Counted from the stretch's first letter, positions 1 through 8,417 are shown. The stretch is DNA of 64,000 bases from Clostridia bacterium (GCA_017472225.1 JAFUQS010000072.1:41973-105972), one strand, 5' to 3'. Made by a program: numbers and translations. Notes: generated by a model from the sequence alone, not told the origin.

Positions 1-273
1 AATTTTCAAGGTGCTTTCAACAGCAGTATAAAAGGGAGTCATAATATACATCTGCTGAACCTCGTCAGGGTTAGCTCTTGCCCATTCATTATCCTTTCTT
101 GTTGTGTAATAGGTGGCATAAATTTTTGCCCCCGTATCCTTCAACTCCTTCGGGAATTCTGTGCCGTCACAGTCACGGATGGCATCAGCACCCCACTTTT
201 CAACAATTTCAAGTGTTTCCTTAACAATGTCCGTATCGGTGGGAATTGTTACACGTCCTTTTTTAATAGCCAT
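1..273 (-). CDS. lnpA: 1,3-beta-galactosyl-N-acetylhexosamine (lacto-N-biose) phosphorylase, GH112, N-terminal part
   Basis: Only the first 91 codons lie in the window; the gene runs off the left edge. GH112 enzymes cleave lacto-N-biose or galacto-N-biose with phosphate to galactose-1-phosphate and GlcNAc/GalNAc in the cytoplasm. The visible N-terminus (GRVTIPTD, then WGADAIRDCDGTEFP, YATYYTTRKDNEWA and QQMYIMTPF) matches the family's opening strand and loop as I know them. The gene lies 12 bases after a GH136-like gene on the same strand, the order expected for a lacto-N-tetraose-using operon. A near start at 273 follows a purine-rich GAGGTGCAAT stretch. Only the N-terminus is seen, so an intact catalytic domain cannot be confirmed. 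Confidence 0.85.
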   Translation of the reverse strand, partial: MAIKKGRVTIPTDTDIVKETLEIVEKWGADAIRDCDGTEFPKELKDTGAKIYATYYTTRKDNEWARANPDEVQQMYIMTPFYTAVESTLKI

Positions 274-284
274 ATTGCACCTCG

Positions 285-1574
285 TTAATCTATAATGGTA
301 ATTTTGTTGTTTTTGAGTGTCATTTTTCCGTGGTTACGCTTTCTTATCAAGGGAACACCCTTGCGCATAAAGAATTCGTTATCGGCAACATAAGCATCAG
401 GATTGCCCGACGGGCTCAATATACCGCCAAGGTCATCATAGCTGACATTGTTCGTGAAGGTATTATTCACCGCCTCACCAAGGCAGAACATTATGCAGCC
501 GCCCTCATTAAGGCGTGAATAATTGTATTTATAGGTTGTGCCGTCACCTGAGTCGGCATCATAAGCCATACCGTCCTGATTAAGCTTTGTATCAACGGCT
601 TCGTTATAAACAAGAAGCGCATCCTTGCATTTCCAGGGCCATATTGCCGCCGCAACCTTACCCATACGCTTGCCCGGCTTACGGTAATAACGGTCATTCA
701 TTTCCAGAGCGCAGCTGTCGGATACATTATGCTCAACAAGAGGCTTTAATGCGTACATGGGAGTGATTGCATCTCCGCCTATATTTTTAAGATAATTACC
801 CGTAATCAGAATGTTTTCATTGCCGTATTTTTTGAAGGTTTCCTCATCAAGAAGCTTTGTTGCAAAATCAGTATGACGGTATGTATAGCCGACTGCAATG
901 CCCCAACGGCTGACATTTTTCACATAGCATCCTTCTACGGTTATGCCGTCATATCTTGCAACGCCTGTTTTTTCTTCATCTGCAGGCTTGAAGGCTGTGA
1001 TATAAATTCCGCCGTTATTCATATGCTTGTTATACACATTGCCGTTAACATCATGGATAAACAGATTTTTGAGGATGACGGAATGTAAAGTGCCTCTGTT
1101 CTGAGCCACAACAGCCACGCCTGTTCTGTCCATTTTATCGGGTGCGGAATAATCCTGCAGAGTTGTAAACTCTTGCTTGTTTGCAATTTCAATATCCTCA
1201 ACAATAATATTCTCAACATCGTAAAGCAAAACAGATGAGGAAACATTACCCTTGTAAATGTGACCGCTGTAATCAAGAGGGACACCGTAATCCTGCAGCC
1301 ATATTCCGTTACCGTTTGTGTTTATGAAGGGTGGTCTGTCCCCGTCGCCGTAGGAAGCAATTGTGATAGCTTCACCGTTAATATCGCCACAGCTTTTCAG
1401 ATGCAGAAACTGATTTTCAAATACGGAGCCTTTTTCCAGCAGAATTTGATCTCCCGGGTTTATCGAAAGGCTGTTGATTTTATCAAGAGTGAGAAAGGGA
1501 GTCTGAGGAGATAAGCCGTCATTACTGTTGCTTCCGTTAAGAGAGCTGACATAATATAGCGTTGATTTCTTCAT
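285..1574 (-). CDS. GH136-type lacto-N-biosidase catalytic subunit (right-handed beta-helix)
   Basis: This 429-residue protein has no signal peptide. It opens with a YYVSSLNGSNSNDGLSP beta-helix cap and continues with repeated short strands typical of a right-handed parallel beta-helix. GH136 enzymes release lacto-N-biose from lacto-N-tetraose and need a helical partner subunit. Residues 334-341 (DGMAYDAD) contain two aspartates seven apart, the spacing I recall for the GH136 catalytic pair; this needs checking. Context is strong: a small partner-sized gene overlaps its start by 38 bases and GH112, which uses lacto-N-biose, follows directly. The start at 1574 has a GAGGAGCAATACG ribosome site. 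The alternative is another beta-helix polysaccharide lyase or hydrolase. The missing signal peptide fits intracellular use of imported oligosaccharide. Confidence 0.7.
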   Translation of the reverse strand: MKKSTLYYVSSLNGSNSNDGLSPQTPFLTLDKINSLSINPGDQILLEKGSVFENQFLHLKSCGDINGEAITIASYGDGDRPPFINTNGNGIWLQDYGVPLDYSGHIYKGNVSSSVLLYDVENIIVEDIEIANKQEFTTLQDYSAPDKMDRTGVAVVAQNRGTLHSVILKNLFIHDVNGNVYNKHMNNGGIYITAFKPADEEKTGVARYDGITVEGCYVKNVSRWGIAVGYTYRHTDFATKLLDEETFKKYGNENILITGNYLKNIGGDAITPMYALKPLVEHNVSDSCALEMNDRYYRKPGKRMGKVAAAIWPWKCKDALLVYNEAVDTKLNQDGMAYDADSGDGTTYKYNYSRLNEGGCIMFCLGEAVNNTFTNNVSYDDLGGILSPSGNPDAYVADNEFFMRKGVPLIRKRNHGKMTLKNNKITIID

Positions 1575-1989
1575 CGTATTGCTCCTCTCTTATCTTTTTA
1601 TAAACAACCATGCAGGATTCCTTGAATCTGAACCTTTCGCCATGATACCTTGTGAACAGATCTCTGTTATTTCTGAAATACTGTTTAAGCTGCTTTTTTT
1701 CAATAGGCTTATATATATAATTGTGTTTTATGATATCTTTTTCGGCAATAAAATCAAGTCTGAAGCGTGTAAGCTCATAGTCAAGATAAACAGGCAGGGT
1801 AAATTGCTTGAGACCATACACAATTTCACCGTTTTCAAGTGCCTGACGTCGCTTTTCGTTTTCGGTGTTACATCTTTGGACTACAGCTTCAAGGCTGCAA
1901 TCATCAATAAGTCCGATTTTTTTTGCAAAAGCAAGACACGCAAGAGCATATTGCCTTTGCTCATCGGTTGTGAAATAAAAGGAATTCAT
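1537..1989 (-). CDS. Putative GH136 accessory (chaperone-like) subunit
   Basis: This 150-residue protein is predicted to be soluble and mostly helical. It has no recognisable enzymatic motif and no signal peptide. It lies directly upstream of the GH136-like beta-helix gene and overlaps its start, so the two should be translated together. In colonic Clostridia such as Roseburia and Eubacterium, GH136 enzymes come with a helical subunit or domain needed for folding, encoded just before or fused to the catalytic part. Size and position fit that role here. The assignment rests mainly on context. A start at 1989 is preceded by GGAGAG. Confidence 0.55.
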   Translation of the reverse strand: MNSFYFTTDEQRQYALACLAFAKKIGLIDDCSLEAVVQRCNTENEKRRQALENGEIVYGLKQFTLPVYLDYELTRFRLDFIAEKDIIKHNYIYKPIEKKQLKQYFRNNRDLFTRYHGERFRFKESCMVVYKKIREEQYDEEINAILCQLS

Positions 1990-2144
1990 AATAACTCTCC
2001 TATTTGGCAGAAAGCCGTTATTCTACTTCTAAATTATAATATATACATACCGATTATTTCAAGTCTTGTTTTGATTTATTTGATAAATTTTATGCATTTA
2101 TGATCAAAACACGCTTTTATTATGCTGAGTGCGAATTTTCAGCT

Positions 2145-2324
2145 TTAACTTCTGTCAGCCAATTTTTCCATCACCATATTGAATACCCTGATTTTTTCAC
2201 TCCGTGACAGGTCGTCACGCCCGTTGATACGGTCCGCTATTATCTCTGCCTGAATTTTTGAAAAATGTGATTCCAATTCATCCTTTCCCTCTGCAGTAGC
2301 GGGCAACACAGCATTTATGGTCAT
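2145..2324 (-). CDS. Small hypothetical protein (59 aa)
   Basis: A 59-codon frame starts at 2324 with a strong GGAAGG ribosome site eight bases upstream (GAAAGGAAGGAATTT before ATG). The product begins MTINAVLPATAEGKDELE and is charged and helical, with no cysteines, membrane segment or known motif. It lies between the GH136 partner gene and recombinase 1, 158 bases from the start of the latter and divergent from it. It could belong to the glycan operon or to the left part of the older sigK element. I do not recognise the family. Confidence 0.6.
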   Translation of the reverse strand: MTINAVLPATAEGKDELESHFSKIQAEIIADRINGRDDLSRSEKIRVFNMVMEKLADRS

Positions 2325-2387
2325 AAATTCCTTCCTTTCAGAAATTTATAAGCCGAACAATAATATGTAAACAGGCTTATGCTTCAT

Positions 2388-2444
2388 TCATATTTATCCT
2401 GCAAAAAAAATATGAAATAAAGAAAAGCTTTATAATAAGCTTTT
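2388..2444 (+). promoter_or_regulatory. Upstream region of recombinase 1: possible sigma-E-like promoter and AT-rich palindrome
   Basis: The segment contains TCATATT at 2388-2394 and TATGAAAT at 2411-2418, separated by 16 bases. This is a loose match to the mother-cell sigma-E pattern expected for a sigK recombinase gene. A perfect 8-bp inverted repeat AAAAGCTT/AAGCTTTT (2423-2430 and 2437-2444) follows and could be an operator or a weak terminator. The assignment is tentative. Confidence 0.25.
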
Positions 2445-2482
2445 ATTGTTTTAATTGTAATTACACCTGATTCGGAAGGCAG

Positions 2483-4735
2483 ATGATAATTGTGTTGATT
2501 AAGGAGAAGAAAAAATTTGCGGTATACACCCGGAAATCCCGCTTCACCGGAAAAGGCGAAAGCATAGACCACCAAAAAAATCAATGTTTGAACAAAATCC
2601 TGGAGGTCCACAGTGATATTTCAGAGAACGATATCATTTATTTTGAAGATGAAGGCTTCAGTGGAAAAAATATAAAAAGACCCGGATTTCAAAAGATGAA
2701 AAAAATGATTGAAAACGGCGAAATTGCGGCTGTTTATGTCTATTCACTTGACCGACTCAGCCGAAGCATTTCAGATTTCAGCACCTTCTATAAGCTGCTG
2801 AAGGACCACAACATCAGCTTTGTCACAGTCAATGTCAGCTTTGACACGGGCACGGTAAGCGGTGAAACAATGCTGAATATGCTCACTGTTTTTTCGGAAT
2901 TTGAAAGAAATATAATTGCTGAAAGAATCAGGGATAATATGCATGAGCTTGCAAAAAGCGGCAGATGGCTCGGCGGCACAGCACCAACGGGCTATGTGAG
3001 CTGTGAAACCGAAGGCAGCTATGCCCTTGACGGACGGGTGCGAAAGGCCTTCAAGCTTAAAAAAGCTGAAGATGAGCTTTCAACAATCAGAATAATATTT
3101 GACAAGTACATTGAATTTGCTTCACAAAATAAGCTCATAACCTACCTGATGAACGAAGACTATAAAACAAAAAATGATATATATTTTTCAAGACAAGCGA
3201 TCAAATCTATCCTCACAAATCCTGTGTATGCTGCAGCCGATGAGAATATGTATGATTATTTTTCCTGTCTGGGAGCAAACATCTGCAGCCGGAAGGATGA
3301 ATTCAACGGGAAGTACGGCATTATGGCATACAACAAAACATTGCAGACAGACGGCAAATCGAACAAAAAGAAAAGCTACAGTGAATGGATTGTTGCCGTT
3401 GGAAAGCATGAACCGATAATAAGCAGTGATCAGTGGTTAAAAGTGCAGAAAATTCTCAGATACAGAGGAAAAAGCTGTAAAAGCTATCCCCGAACCGAAA
3501 CAGCTCTTTTATCAGGCCTTCTTTATTGCGGAAAATGCGGCAAGCATATGCGGCCCAAAGTGGGTGCAGCAAGAAAAGACGGCAGCAAACAATTTTCTTA
3601 CAGATGTGTGCTTAAACAGGACAGTAAAAAGCAATTATGTACCGCCCGTAACATCGACGGCAACGGAATTGACTCGCTGATATCAGAAAAAATTTCTGAA
3701 TTGCAAAAAGCTTTTAAAATTCATGCTTCGGACATAGCCGTTTTCAAGAAAAGAACAGACAAATCTGATATCGACCTTGACGCTGAAATCAAAAAAAGCG
3801 AAAAAGGTATTGCGGAAAAAAATAAAAAAATCAGAAATGCAGCAAAACAAGCTGCGGCATACGATATCAGCAACCCCGAGGATTCGGCAATGATAGATAT
3901 TTTCAAAGAGCAGATAAAAGAGCTGATTGACGACAAAGCTGTGCTGGAAGCGAGAATCAGGAAGCTGCAGGCAGAAAAAGAAAGGTCAAGGGATCAGCTT
4001 TTCTGCCTTGAAGATTTTGCTGAGTCTCTTATATTACCCTGTCGGGATATGAGCTACGGAGAAAAGCTGAAGGTGATAAGAAGCGTTGTTGATTTTATTG
4101 TGTTTTATGAAGACACAAATTCGGCAGACATAATCTTTAAGGGCTGCGGAATAACAAAAGAGGAATACTTCTCTTATTTAAAGCCGACAGGTATGGATAG
4201 CAAATGCTATTCTGTTCTGACAGACACAAAAGATGTTCAAGTAGCAATTAAAGGTACTTTTACACGAATTTTCGGAGAAAAAGGGTCGAGATTTGCTATT
4301 CCCGTGTCTGACATAATAAGGTTGCCTATGGTTAATAATGCATTTTTGGGTAGTCAAATAAAATACTACAGAGAATTAAAAGGAATTACACAAGAAGAAT
4401 TAGGGAAAGCTGTGGGAATATCAAAGTACACAATAAGACGAATAGAAAATCAAGAAATGCTTTTAGTTAATCTTCCTTTGTTGGACAAGCTCATTACATA
4501 TTTAGACATAGCAGATAAAATAACTTATGAAGATGATTATTTAAGGTTTATAAAAAACAATCCTGTAAGTCAAATTAAAGCTTACAGGAAAAAGAAAAAT
4601 ATTACTATGTATCAATTGTCAGAGATTTTAAACACTTCATACTCTACAGTAAAAAAGTGGGAAAGCGGAAAACAAACAATTTCAAGAAAATGCTATGAAC
4701 GATTAAAAAAATTACTTACATCTGATGTTCTTTAA
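2483..4735 (+). CDS. Large serine recombinase (rec1) fused in frame to a tandem helix-turn-helix protein
   Basis: 750 residues. Residues 1-160 form a serine-recombinase catalytic domain; YTRKSRFTGKGES places the nucleophile at Ser19, and FSEFERNIIAERIRDNM is the helix-E region. A recombinase domain follows (about 165-330), then a zinc ribbon (CGKCGKHMRP ... RCVLKQ) and a coiled coil (about 425-500). The conserved C-terminal strand ends near FKGCG (residue 556). From about residue 573 the sequence becomes AT-richer and changes character, ending in two HTH_3-like units (ITQEELGKAVGISKYTIRRIE and ITMYQLSEILNTSYSTVKKW). The switch falls on an att-like core at 4197-4210. In the inferred ancestral junction with sigK, the frame would stop there (GAT AGC AAA TGA). 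I therefore read the fusion as a product of integration. The HTH part may also be made alone from ATG 4328. The start has GGAAGGC close upstream. Confidence 0.85.
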   Translation: MIIVLIKEKKKFAVYTRKSRFTGKGESIDHQKNQCLNKILEVHSDISENDIIYFEDEGFSGKNIKRPGFQKMKKMIENGEIAAVYVYSLDRLSRSISDFSTFYKLLKDHNISFVTVNVSFDTGTVSGETMLNMLTVFSEFERNIIAERIRDNMHELAKSGRWLGGTAPTGYVSCETEGSYALDGRVRKAFKLKKAEDELSTIRIIFDKYIEFASQNKLITYLMNEDYKTKNDIYFSRQAIKSILTNPVYAAADENMYDYFSCLGANICSRKDEFNGKYGIMAYNKTLQTDGKSNKKKSYSEWIVAVGKHEPIISSDQWLKVQKILRYRGKSCKSYPRTETALLSGLLYCGKCGKHMRPKVGAARKDGSKQFSYRCVLKQDSKKQLCTARNIDGNGIDSLISEKISELQKAFKIHASDIAVFKKRTDKSDIDLDAEIKKSEKGIAEKNKKIRNAAKQAAAYDISNPEDSAMIDIFKEQIKELIDDKAVLEARIRKLQAEKERSRDQLFCLEDFAESLILPCRDMSYGEKLKVIRSVVDFIVFYEDTNSADIIFKGCGITKEEYFSYLKPTGMDSKCYSVLTDTKDVQVAIKGTFTRIFGEKGSRFAIPVSDIIRLPMVNNAFLGSQIKYYRELKGITQEELGKAVGISKYTIRRIENQEMLLVNLPLLDKLITYLDIADKITYEDDYLRFIKNNPVSQIKAYRKKKNITMYQLSEILNTSYSTVKKWESGKQTISRKCYERLKKLLTSDVL
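4197..4210 (+). other. Candidate left attachment core of the inner sigK element
   Basis: ATAGCAAATGCTAT is a hyphenated palindrome (ATAGCA/TGCTAT). It matches 11 of 14 positions of ATAGAAAATGAAAT at 14444-14457, the sigK junction. It sits 46 bases after the FKGCG end of the rec1 conserved domain; the corresponding distance after rec2 is 43. The shared AAATG (4202-4206) is the likely crossover segment. Codon style turns AT-rich immediately after it. Confidence 0.6.
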
Positions 4736-4892
4736 GATAGGACAATGTATGCTCCAAAGTTTTTTGCTTGTCGGTTTCGCTGATTTCAAGATTTTTAATT
4801 GTTTCTATAATAAGACATGCCTTAAAATCTGCACAGCGGTCATTTAATATATGTACTTTATCTTCACTTGGAAAACGGATATAATAATTCAT
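4716..4892 (-). CDS. Small hypothetical protein (58 aa)
   Basis: The start at 4892 has GAGGTG seven bases upstream. The product (starting MNYYIRFPSEDKVHIL) is acidic and soluble, with two cysteines and a helical C-terminus. Its end overlaps the 3' end of the rec1-HTH frame by 20 bases in convergent orientation. It lies inside the inner element. No family recognised. Confidence 0.5.
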   Translation of the reverse strand: MNYYIRFPSEDKVHILNDRCADFKACLIIETIKNLEISETDKQKTLEHTLSYLKEHQM

Positions 4893-4984
4893 CGAATACA
4901 CCTCACTAAAGTGTATTCAAAAAATGTAAAAATTTGCTTGTCCTCATTAAAAATTAAATATTCCATACCCCAAGCCAACATATA

Positions 4985-5039
4985 TGCAAAAAGCGGAGAG
5001 TAAAACCTGTTCAGGTTCTACTCTCCTAAACTTTTTGCA
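4985..5039 (-). terminator. Strong nested hairpin terminator after the M48 gene
   Basis: There are three nested arms: TGCAAAAAG/CTTTTTGCA (4985-4993, 5031-5039), GGAGAGTA/TACTCTCC (4995-5002, 5019-5026) and ACCTG/CAGGT. On the minus strand the inner stem is followed by GCTTTTTGC, as in a rho-independent terminator for the M48 gene that ends at 5077. Confidence 0.75.
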
Positions 5040-5076
5040 CTTTATCTATTAAGGGGTAAGGGATATTATGGCTTAG

Positions 5077-5955
5077 TCAAGCCGTTTTTGTCAGCATATT
5101 TTCTAATCTTTCAATCCTTGCAGATGTATAAGGGTGCGAAGCCTTTAATCTTTCAGTAAGTGTTGCTTTTCTTGGTATTGATATTTTGCTGATTACATAC
5201 AAAGAACTTTTAAGTTCATCACCAAAACCGATTAAATAAGCATATTCATCGGCTAAATATTCACTGTATCTGCTGTTTAAAGCAATTATCACATCGCCGA
5301 TAAAAAGGAACAAAAATATTGAAACATCGATTAAAAGCCTTGAAAGGAAAGCAACAAAAGCAATAGCCAAAATTACAACATTCTTTCCGCTTAAAGCATT
5401 TGAAACGGCCTGAATAATATTCATAACAAGCCTCAAAACAAAGATAATAAGAGAGAAAAAGCCATTACCAACTAACTTAATAAGCAAAGCCTTTGTATCA
5501 CCGTTTGCCATGTGTCCGAGTTCGTGAGCAAGTATGCCCTTTAATTCATCCGCACTGAAAGCATATATTGCCCCTCTTGTAACTGCAACAGTTTTTCTGC
5601 CGACTGCAAAAGCATTTACAGCCATGCTGTCAGTAACATATAATTCAATATCTTGATTGATGTTTGGTGTAAAGTTCTTTGCTTCTTCGAAAACTTCCTC
5701 AAATATAGGGAGTAAATAATCTTTATCATCTTGTGTCTGAATCGGCTTTGCTCCTTCCATTATCCGCACAATAACCTCACCAACAGGAGATAAGGCAAGA
5801 CCCACACAAGCACCATATATTAAAGCTGTTAGTATAAGACTGATTAAAATATCACTTGTAAACAGATAAACAACGAAAACAGCAAAAGAAAAATAGAAAT
5901 AAAACCATATAAGATATGCCCAATTAGATTTGAAAAATCCACCGTTACTTTTCAT
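5077..5955 (-). CDS. M48 family membrane zinc metalloprotease (HtpX-like)
   Basis: 292 residues from the start at 5955, which has GAGGTGACTTACTA upstream; a longer frame to 6027 lacks a ribosome site. Two hydrophobic segments near the N-terminus (about 10-55) anchor it in the membrane. The catalytic motif AHELGHMANGD (HELGH) follows, then two more hydrophobic segments, and a downstream SRYSEYLADEYA supplies the third-ligand glutamate typical of M48. HtpX-type enzymes degrade damaged membrane proteins; here the gene is cargo of the sigK element, so its target is unknown. A nested hairpin terminator ends it. The upstream 6046-6090 inverted repeat separates it from the ATPase gene. Confidence 0.85.
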   Translation of the reverse strand: MKSNGGFFKSNWAYLIWFYFYFSFAVFVVYLFTSDILISLILTALIYGACVGLALSPVGEVIVRIMEGAKPIQTQDDKDYLLPIFEEVFEEAKNFTPNINQDIELYVTDSMAVNAFAVGRKTVAVTRGAIYAFSADELKGILAHELGHMANGDTKALLIKLVGNGFFSLIIFVLRLVMNIIQAVSNALSGKNVVILAIAFVAFLSRLLIDVSIFLFLFIGDVIIALNSRYSEYLADEYAYLIGFGDELKSSLYVISKISIPRKATLTERLKASHPYTSARIERLENMLTKTA

Positions 5956-6045
5956 TAGTAAGTCACCTCGATTTATTGATAATATAGAGAAATAAACTAT
6001 ATTTTGCTTAAGCCTCGTAACTGCCAAACTTATGCTTTTTTATCA

Positions 6046-6090
6046 TTTGTCAAGGTCGGATTTTAATCCGCTTGTTTTAACCTTGACAAA
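6046..6090. repeat. Two-level inverted repeat between M48 and ATPase genes
   Basis: The outer arms TTTGTCAAGGT/ACCTTGACAAA (6046-6056, 6080-6090) enclose a second perfect hairpin CGGATT/AATCCG (6057-6062, 6065-6070). It lies downstream of the ATPase gene on the minus strand. It could terminate that transcript or form a protein-binding cruciform. No clear T-run follows, which leaves the role open. Confidence 0.5.
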
Positions 6091-6137
6091 GATAAATAAA
6101 GCATAATATCATTAAAAACGAGGATAAGCAAATAAAA

Positions 6138-7484
6138 CTAAAACGGTTTGTTTATACTGATTTTAGAATGAAAATTCATATCCTTTGACATAAAAATTCC
6201 TTTACCAACTTGCAAAGCCTTAATATCGTCAGGATGATAATAAAACTCTCGAACTCTCCTTGCACTGCCTAAACCTGTGTCGGATGTTTCAAAAAAGTAT
6301 TTTCCCTGTTGCAACTGATATGTAACATCAATAGTGGATTTTGTTCCGAGTACATTCGCCCAATGTTCAGAATTAACTGCACTATTTTGACGAAGAACAA
6401 TATAATTATTTGTATTCTCAATTACTTGTTCCTTAAATGCTTCATTACAAGCAAAATCTAAATCTGCAAGACTTTGTGTTGCAAGCATAGATGTAATATT
6501 AGCACTCCTTGACTTGTTAATTAGGTCTATTAAAGCAGTTGAAGCATAGCTGTTAATCTCATCAAAAATATAAAAGGCTCTTTCAAGTCCTGAATTAAAG
6601 CATTTGTTTACTGCCTGTTTAGCATCAATTAAAATAAGTCTTCCCATTAAAGGTGAAATTTCGGGATAAAGCAAAGGATTTAAAACAAATAATATAACCG
6701 CATTTTCTTTAATAGCTGTATATATGTCTATTCCTTCATCTGCAAAGATAGAGCCAAACTCGCTTTCTGCAATAGTGCTGAATCTTGCCGAAGCACTTTG
6801 AGCAATTTTACCGCATACTTTTGAAATTTCAAGATTTAATAAATGTGTATTTTTATCAATCTCATCTTGCTTCAAAAGATTAGCACTTAAAGCATTAAAT
6901 CTTTCAATTGCCATATTATTGATGATAGCATTAAATGAAATAGGAACATTGTTCTGTTGTAACAATATAATAAGCCTTTGCAGATACCTTTCTGTATTTA
7001 ATTTGTAATGTTCTTCGCTCCATTCGGTCATATTGATTAGCATATCTTTGCACATAGTCGGTGAAGCATTGCGAAACGGATTGTATTTTGCAGAGTGCAA
7101 AGGGTCTGAAAGAGAAACAACATACAACTTACTATCTTTACAAAAATGCTTTGTAACTTCTAAAATCGACCCTGTACCAATATCCCCTTTGCCGTCAACA
7201 ATAAGCATAGGATAATTGCTTTCAGCTCCGTGCTTTATAAAATTAGAAAGCGCAACTGTTTTTCCACTGCCTGTTGTACCGCATACAAAACAATGCTTAC
7301 AGTTGTCGGGAATATATACAGGTCTTTTGTGGCTGTAACCTATAAAAGTACCTGTCTTTACAGTAGGAACATTTGATTTATCTCTTTTATGCATAATTTT
7401 TAACTCTTTCCAAAAATTAAAATGCTTTCTGATTGTTCTGCTTCTTCTTGAAGTAAACATCATAAAGAACAAAGCTATTACCAT
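6138..7484 (-). CDS. TraG/VirD4-like conjugative coupling ATPase
   Basis: 448 residues. An N-terminal hydrophobic segment (MVIALFFMMF) is followed by a FtsK/VirD4-type P-loop domain: Walker A CGTTGSGKTVALSNF (about 68-82), the conserved LIVDGKGDIG, and Walker B AFYIFDEINSYAS. The C-terminal part has the TraM-recognition/TraG sensor LATQSLADLD. Type IV coupling proteins bind the relaxase-DNA complex and pump it to the mating channel. Length and single-domain build resemble short coupling proteins of mobilisable elements; no mating-channel genes are present here. It follows the replication-relaxation gene after 50 bases, probably as one transcript. No good ribosome site precedes ATG 7484, and the frame is open for about 15 codons further upstream, so the start is uncertain. 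Confidence 0.8.
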   Translation of the reverse strand: MVIALFFMMFTSRRSRTIRKHFNFWKELKIMHKRDKSNVPTVKTGTFIGYSHKRPVYIPDNCKHCFVCGTTGSGKTVALSNFIKHGAESNYPMLIVDGKGDIGTGSILEVTKHFCKDSKLYVVSLSDPLHSAKYNPFRNASPTMCKDMLINMTEWSEEHYKLNTERYLQRLIILLQQNNVPISFNAIINNMAIERFNALSANLLKQDEIDKNTHLLNLEISKVCGKIAQSASARFSTIAESEFGSIFADEGIDIYTAIKENAVILFVLNPLLYPEISPLMGRLILIDAKQAVNKCFNSGLERAFYIFDEINSYASTALIDLINKSRSANITSMLATQSLADLDFACNEAFKEQVIENTNNYIVLRQNSAVNSEHWANVLGTKSTIDVTYQLQQGKYFFETSDTGLGSARRVREFYYHPDDIKALQVGKGIFMSKDMNFHSKISINKPF

Positions 7485-7534
7485 AACAGTAATTAAAATA
7501 TGATTGCTGTATTTGGTTATACCGATTTATAAAA

Positions 7535-8170
7535 CTAATCAAATCCATTTTTCCTCACCTCTGAAAGTTCAATAATTTTAATATTAGGGTAGTCCCCTTT
7601 CATAACAGAAAGAAAACTTGCAATACTTGTATGCTTATTGGGTACGACCCATATTTGTATGTAATAGTCTGTAAAATTAGATATAATATTTTTAGAAAAT
7701 CTGTCCTTAGATTTCATGTTGAGTTCAACCTCAACACAGAAAAGATTTCCGTCTTTTGTAAATACAAAATCGGGTCTGTGCTTACGAACTCCAAAACCGT
7801 CCTTTTGATGTAACTGCTTTTCAGTCAGCATATCCGAAAAAGCAATACCAAACTTTTTATTAAAATATATAGCTGTATCTAATACTGCAATATCGTGCGT
7901 GATTTGTTCAATTCGTATCTGCTCGGCTCTGTCGGGTGCATTTATCAATCTTCTGCCCGAAGCTGTAAGGCTGTAAATGCCGGGGATTCCGTATATAATT
8001 CTCTTTCTGCTTAAAAGCCCAGCATTTATTAACTTATGAAGCCTTCTGTCACAAGCTCTCTGACCTGTAAAACCGCATAAAGCACAAATGTGCTTACCTG
8101 TAACAACTCGCCAACGGTCAACTTCCTTTAAAATCAAATAATCACGCTCAACTAATCTGACACCACTCAC
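7535..8170 (-). CDS. Replication-relaxation family protein (Replic_Relax-like)
   Basis: 211 residues. The N-terminus is a winged helix-turn-helix (ERDYLILKEVDRWRVVTGKH through RRLHKLINAGLLSRK), followed by GIPGIYSLTASGRRLI. The C-terminal half resembles a restriction-fold domain (RPDFVFTKDGNLFCVEVEL). This layout fits the Replic_Relax family, found on Gram-positive plasmids and integrative elements and implicated in replication or relaxation of element DNA. It is first in a minus-strand pair with the coupling ATPase. Immediately upstream lies the long structured non-coding region, the expected place for its DNA target. The exact biochemistry is not established from sequence. Confidence 0.7.
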   Translation of the reverse strand: MSGVRLVERDYLILKEVDRWRVVTGKHICALCGFTGQRACDRRLHKLINAGLLSRKRIIYGIPGIYSLTASGRRLINAPDRAEQIRIEQITHDIAVLDTAIYFNKKFGIAFSDMLTEKQLHQKDGFGVRKHRPDFVFTKDGNLFCVEVELNMKSKDRFSKNIISNFTDYYIQIWVVPNKHTSIASFLSVMKGDYPNIKIIELSEVRKNGFD

Positions 8171-8276
8171 AAAATCACCACCAACAAAAAAGCCTGTCTA
8201 TATTAAAATTTATGAATGTTCTTATATAAAAAGAACATATATTTAAACTAAAACATTTAATATGCGCCTGTAACCT

Positions 8277-8319
8277 CTGTGCAATTACTTACAGGCAACC
8301 CCGAAATGTAATTGCACAG
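8277..8319. repeat. Perfect 12-bp inverted repeat with a competing 8-bp hairpin
   Basis: CTGTGCAATTAC (8277-8288) pairs exactly with GTAATTGCACAG (8308-8319) across a 19-base loop. An overlapping alternative pairing uses GCCTGTAA (from about 8266) with TTACAGGC. Two mutually exclusive stems suggest a switchable or nickable site, as seen in oriT and rolling-circle origins. Confidence 0.65.
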
Positions 8320-8417
8320 ACAAAAAACTACAGCCTAAAAGGCAAAACAAGCAATACAGGAAACTATATTCACTGCTTCGCAGTAGTGCTTTTCCCATTA
8401 GGGTGCGAAAAAGCATA

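Noticed and set aside
4197-4735. rec1-HTH as an ancient natural fusion family
   Set aside because: The change in composition falls on the att-like core and the inferred ancestral junction restores a stop codon, so recent joining explains it better.
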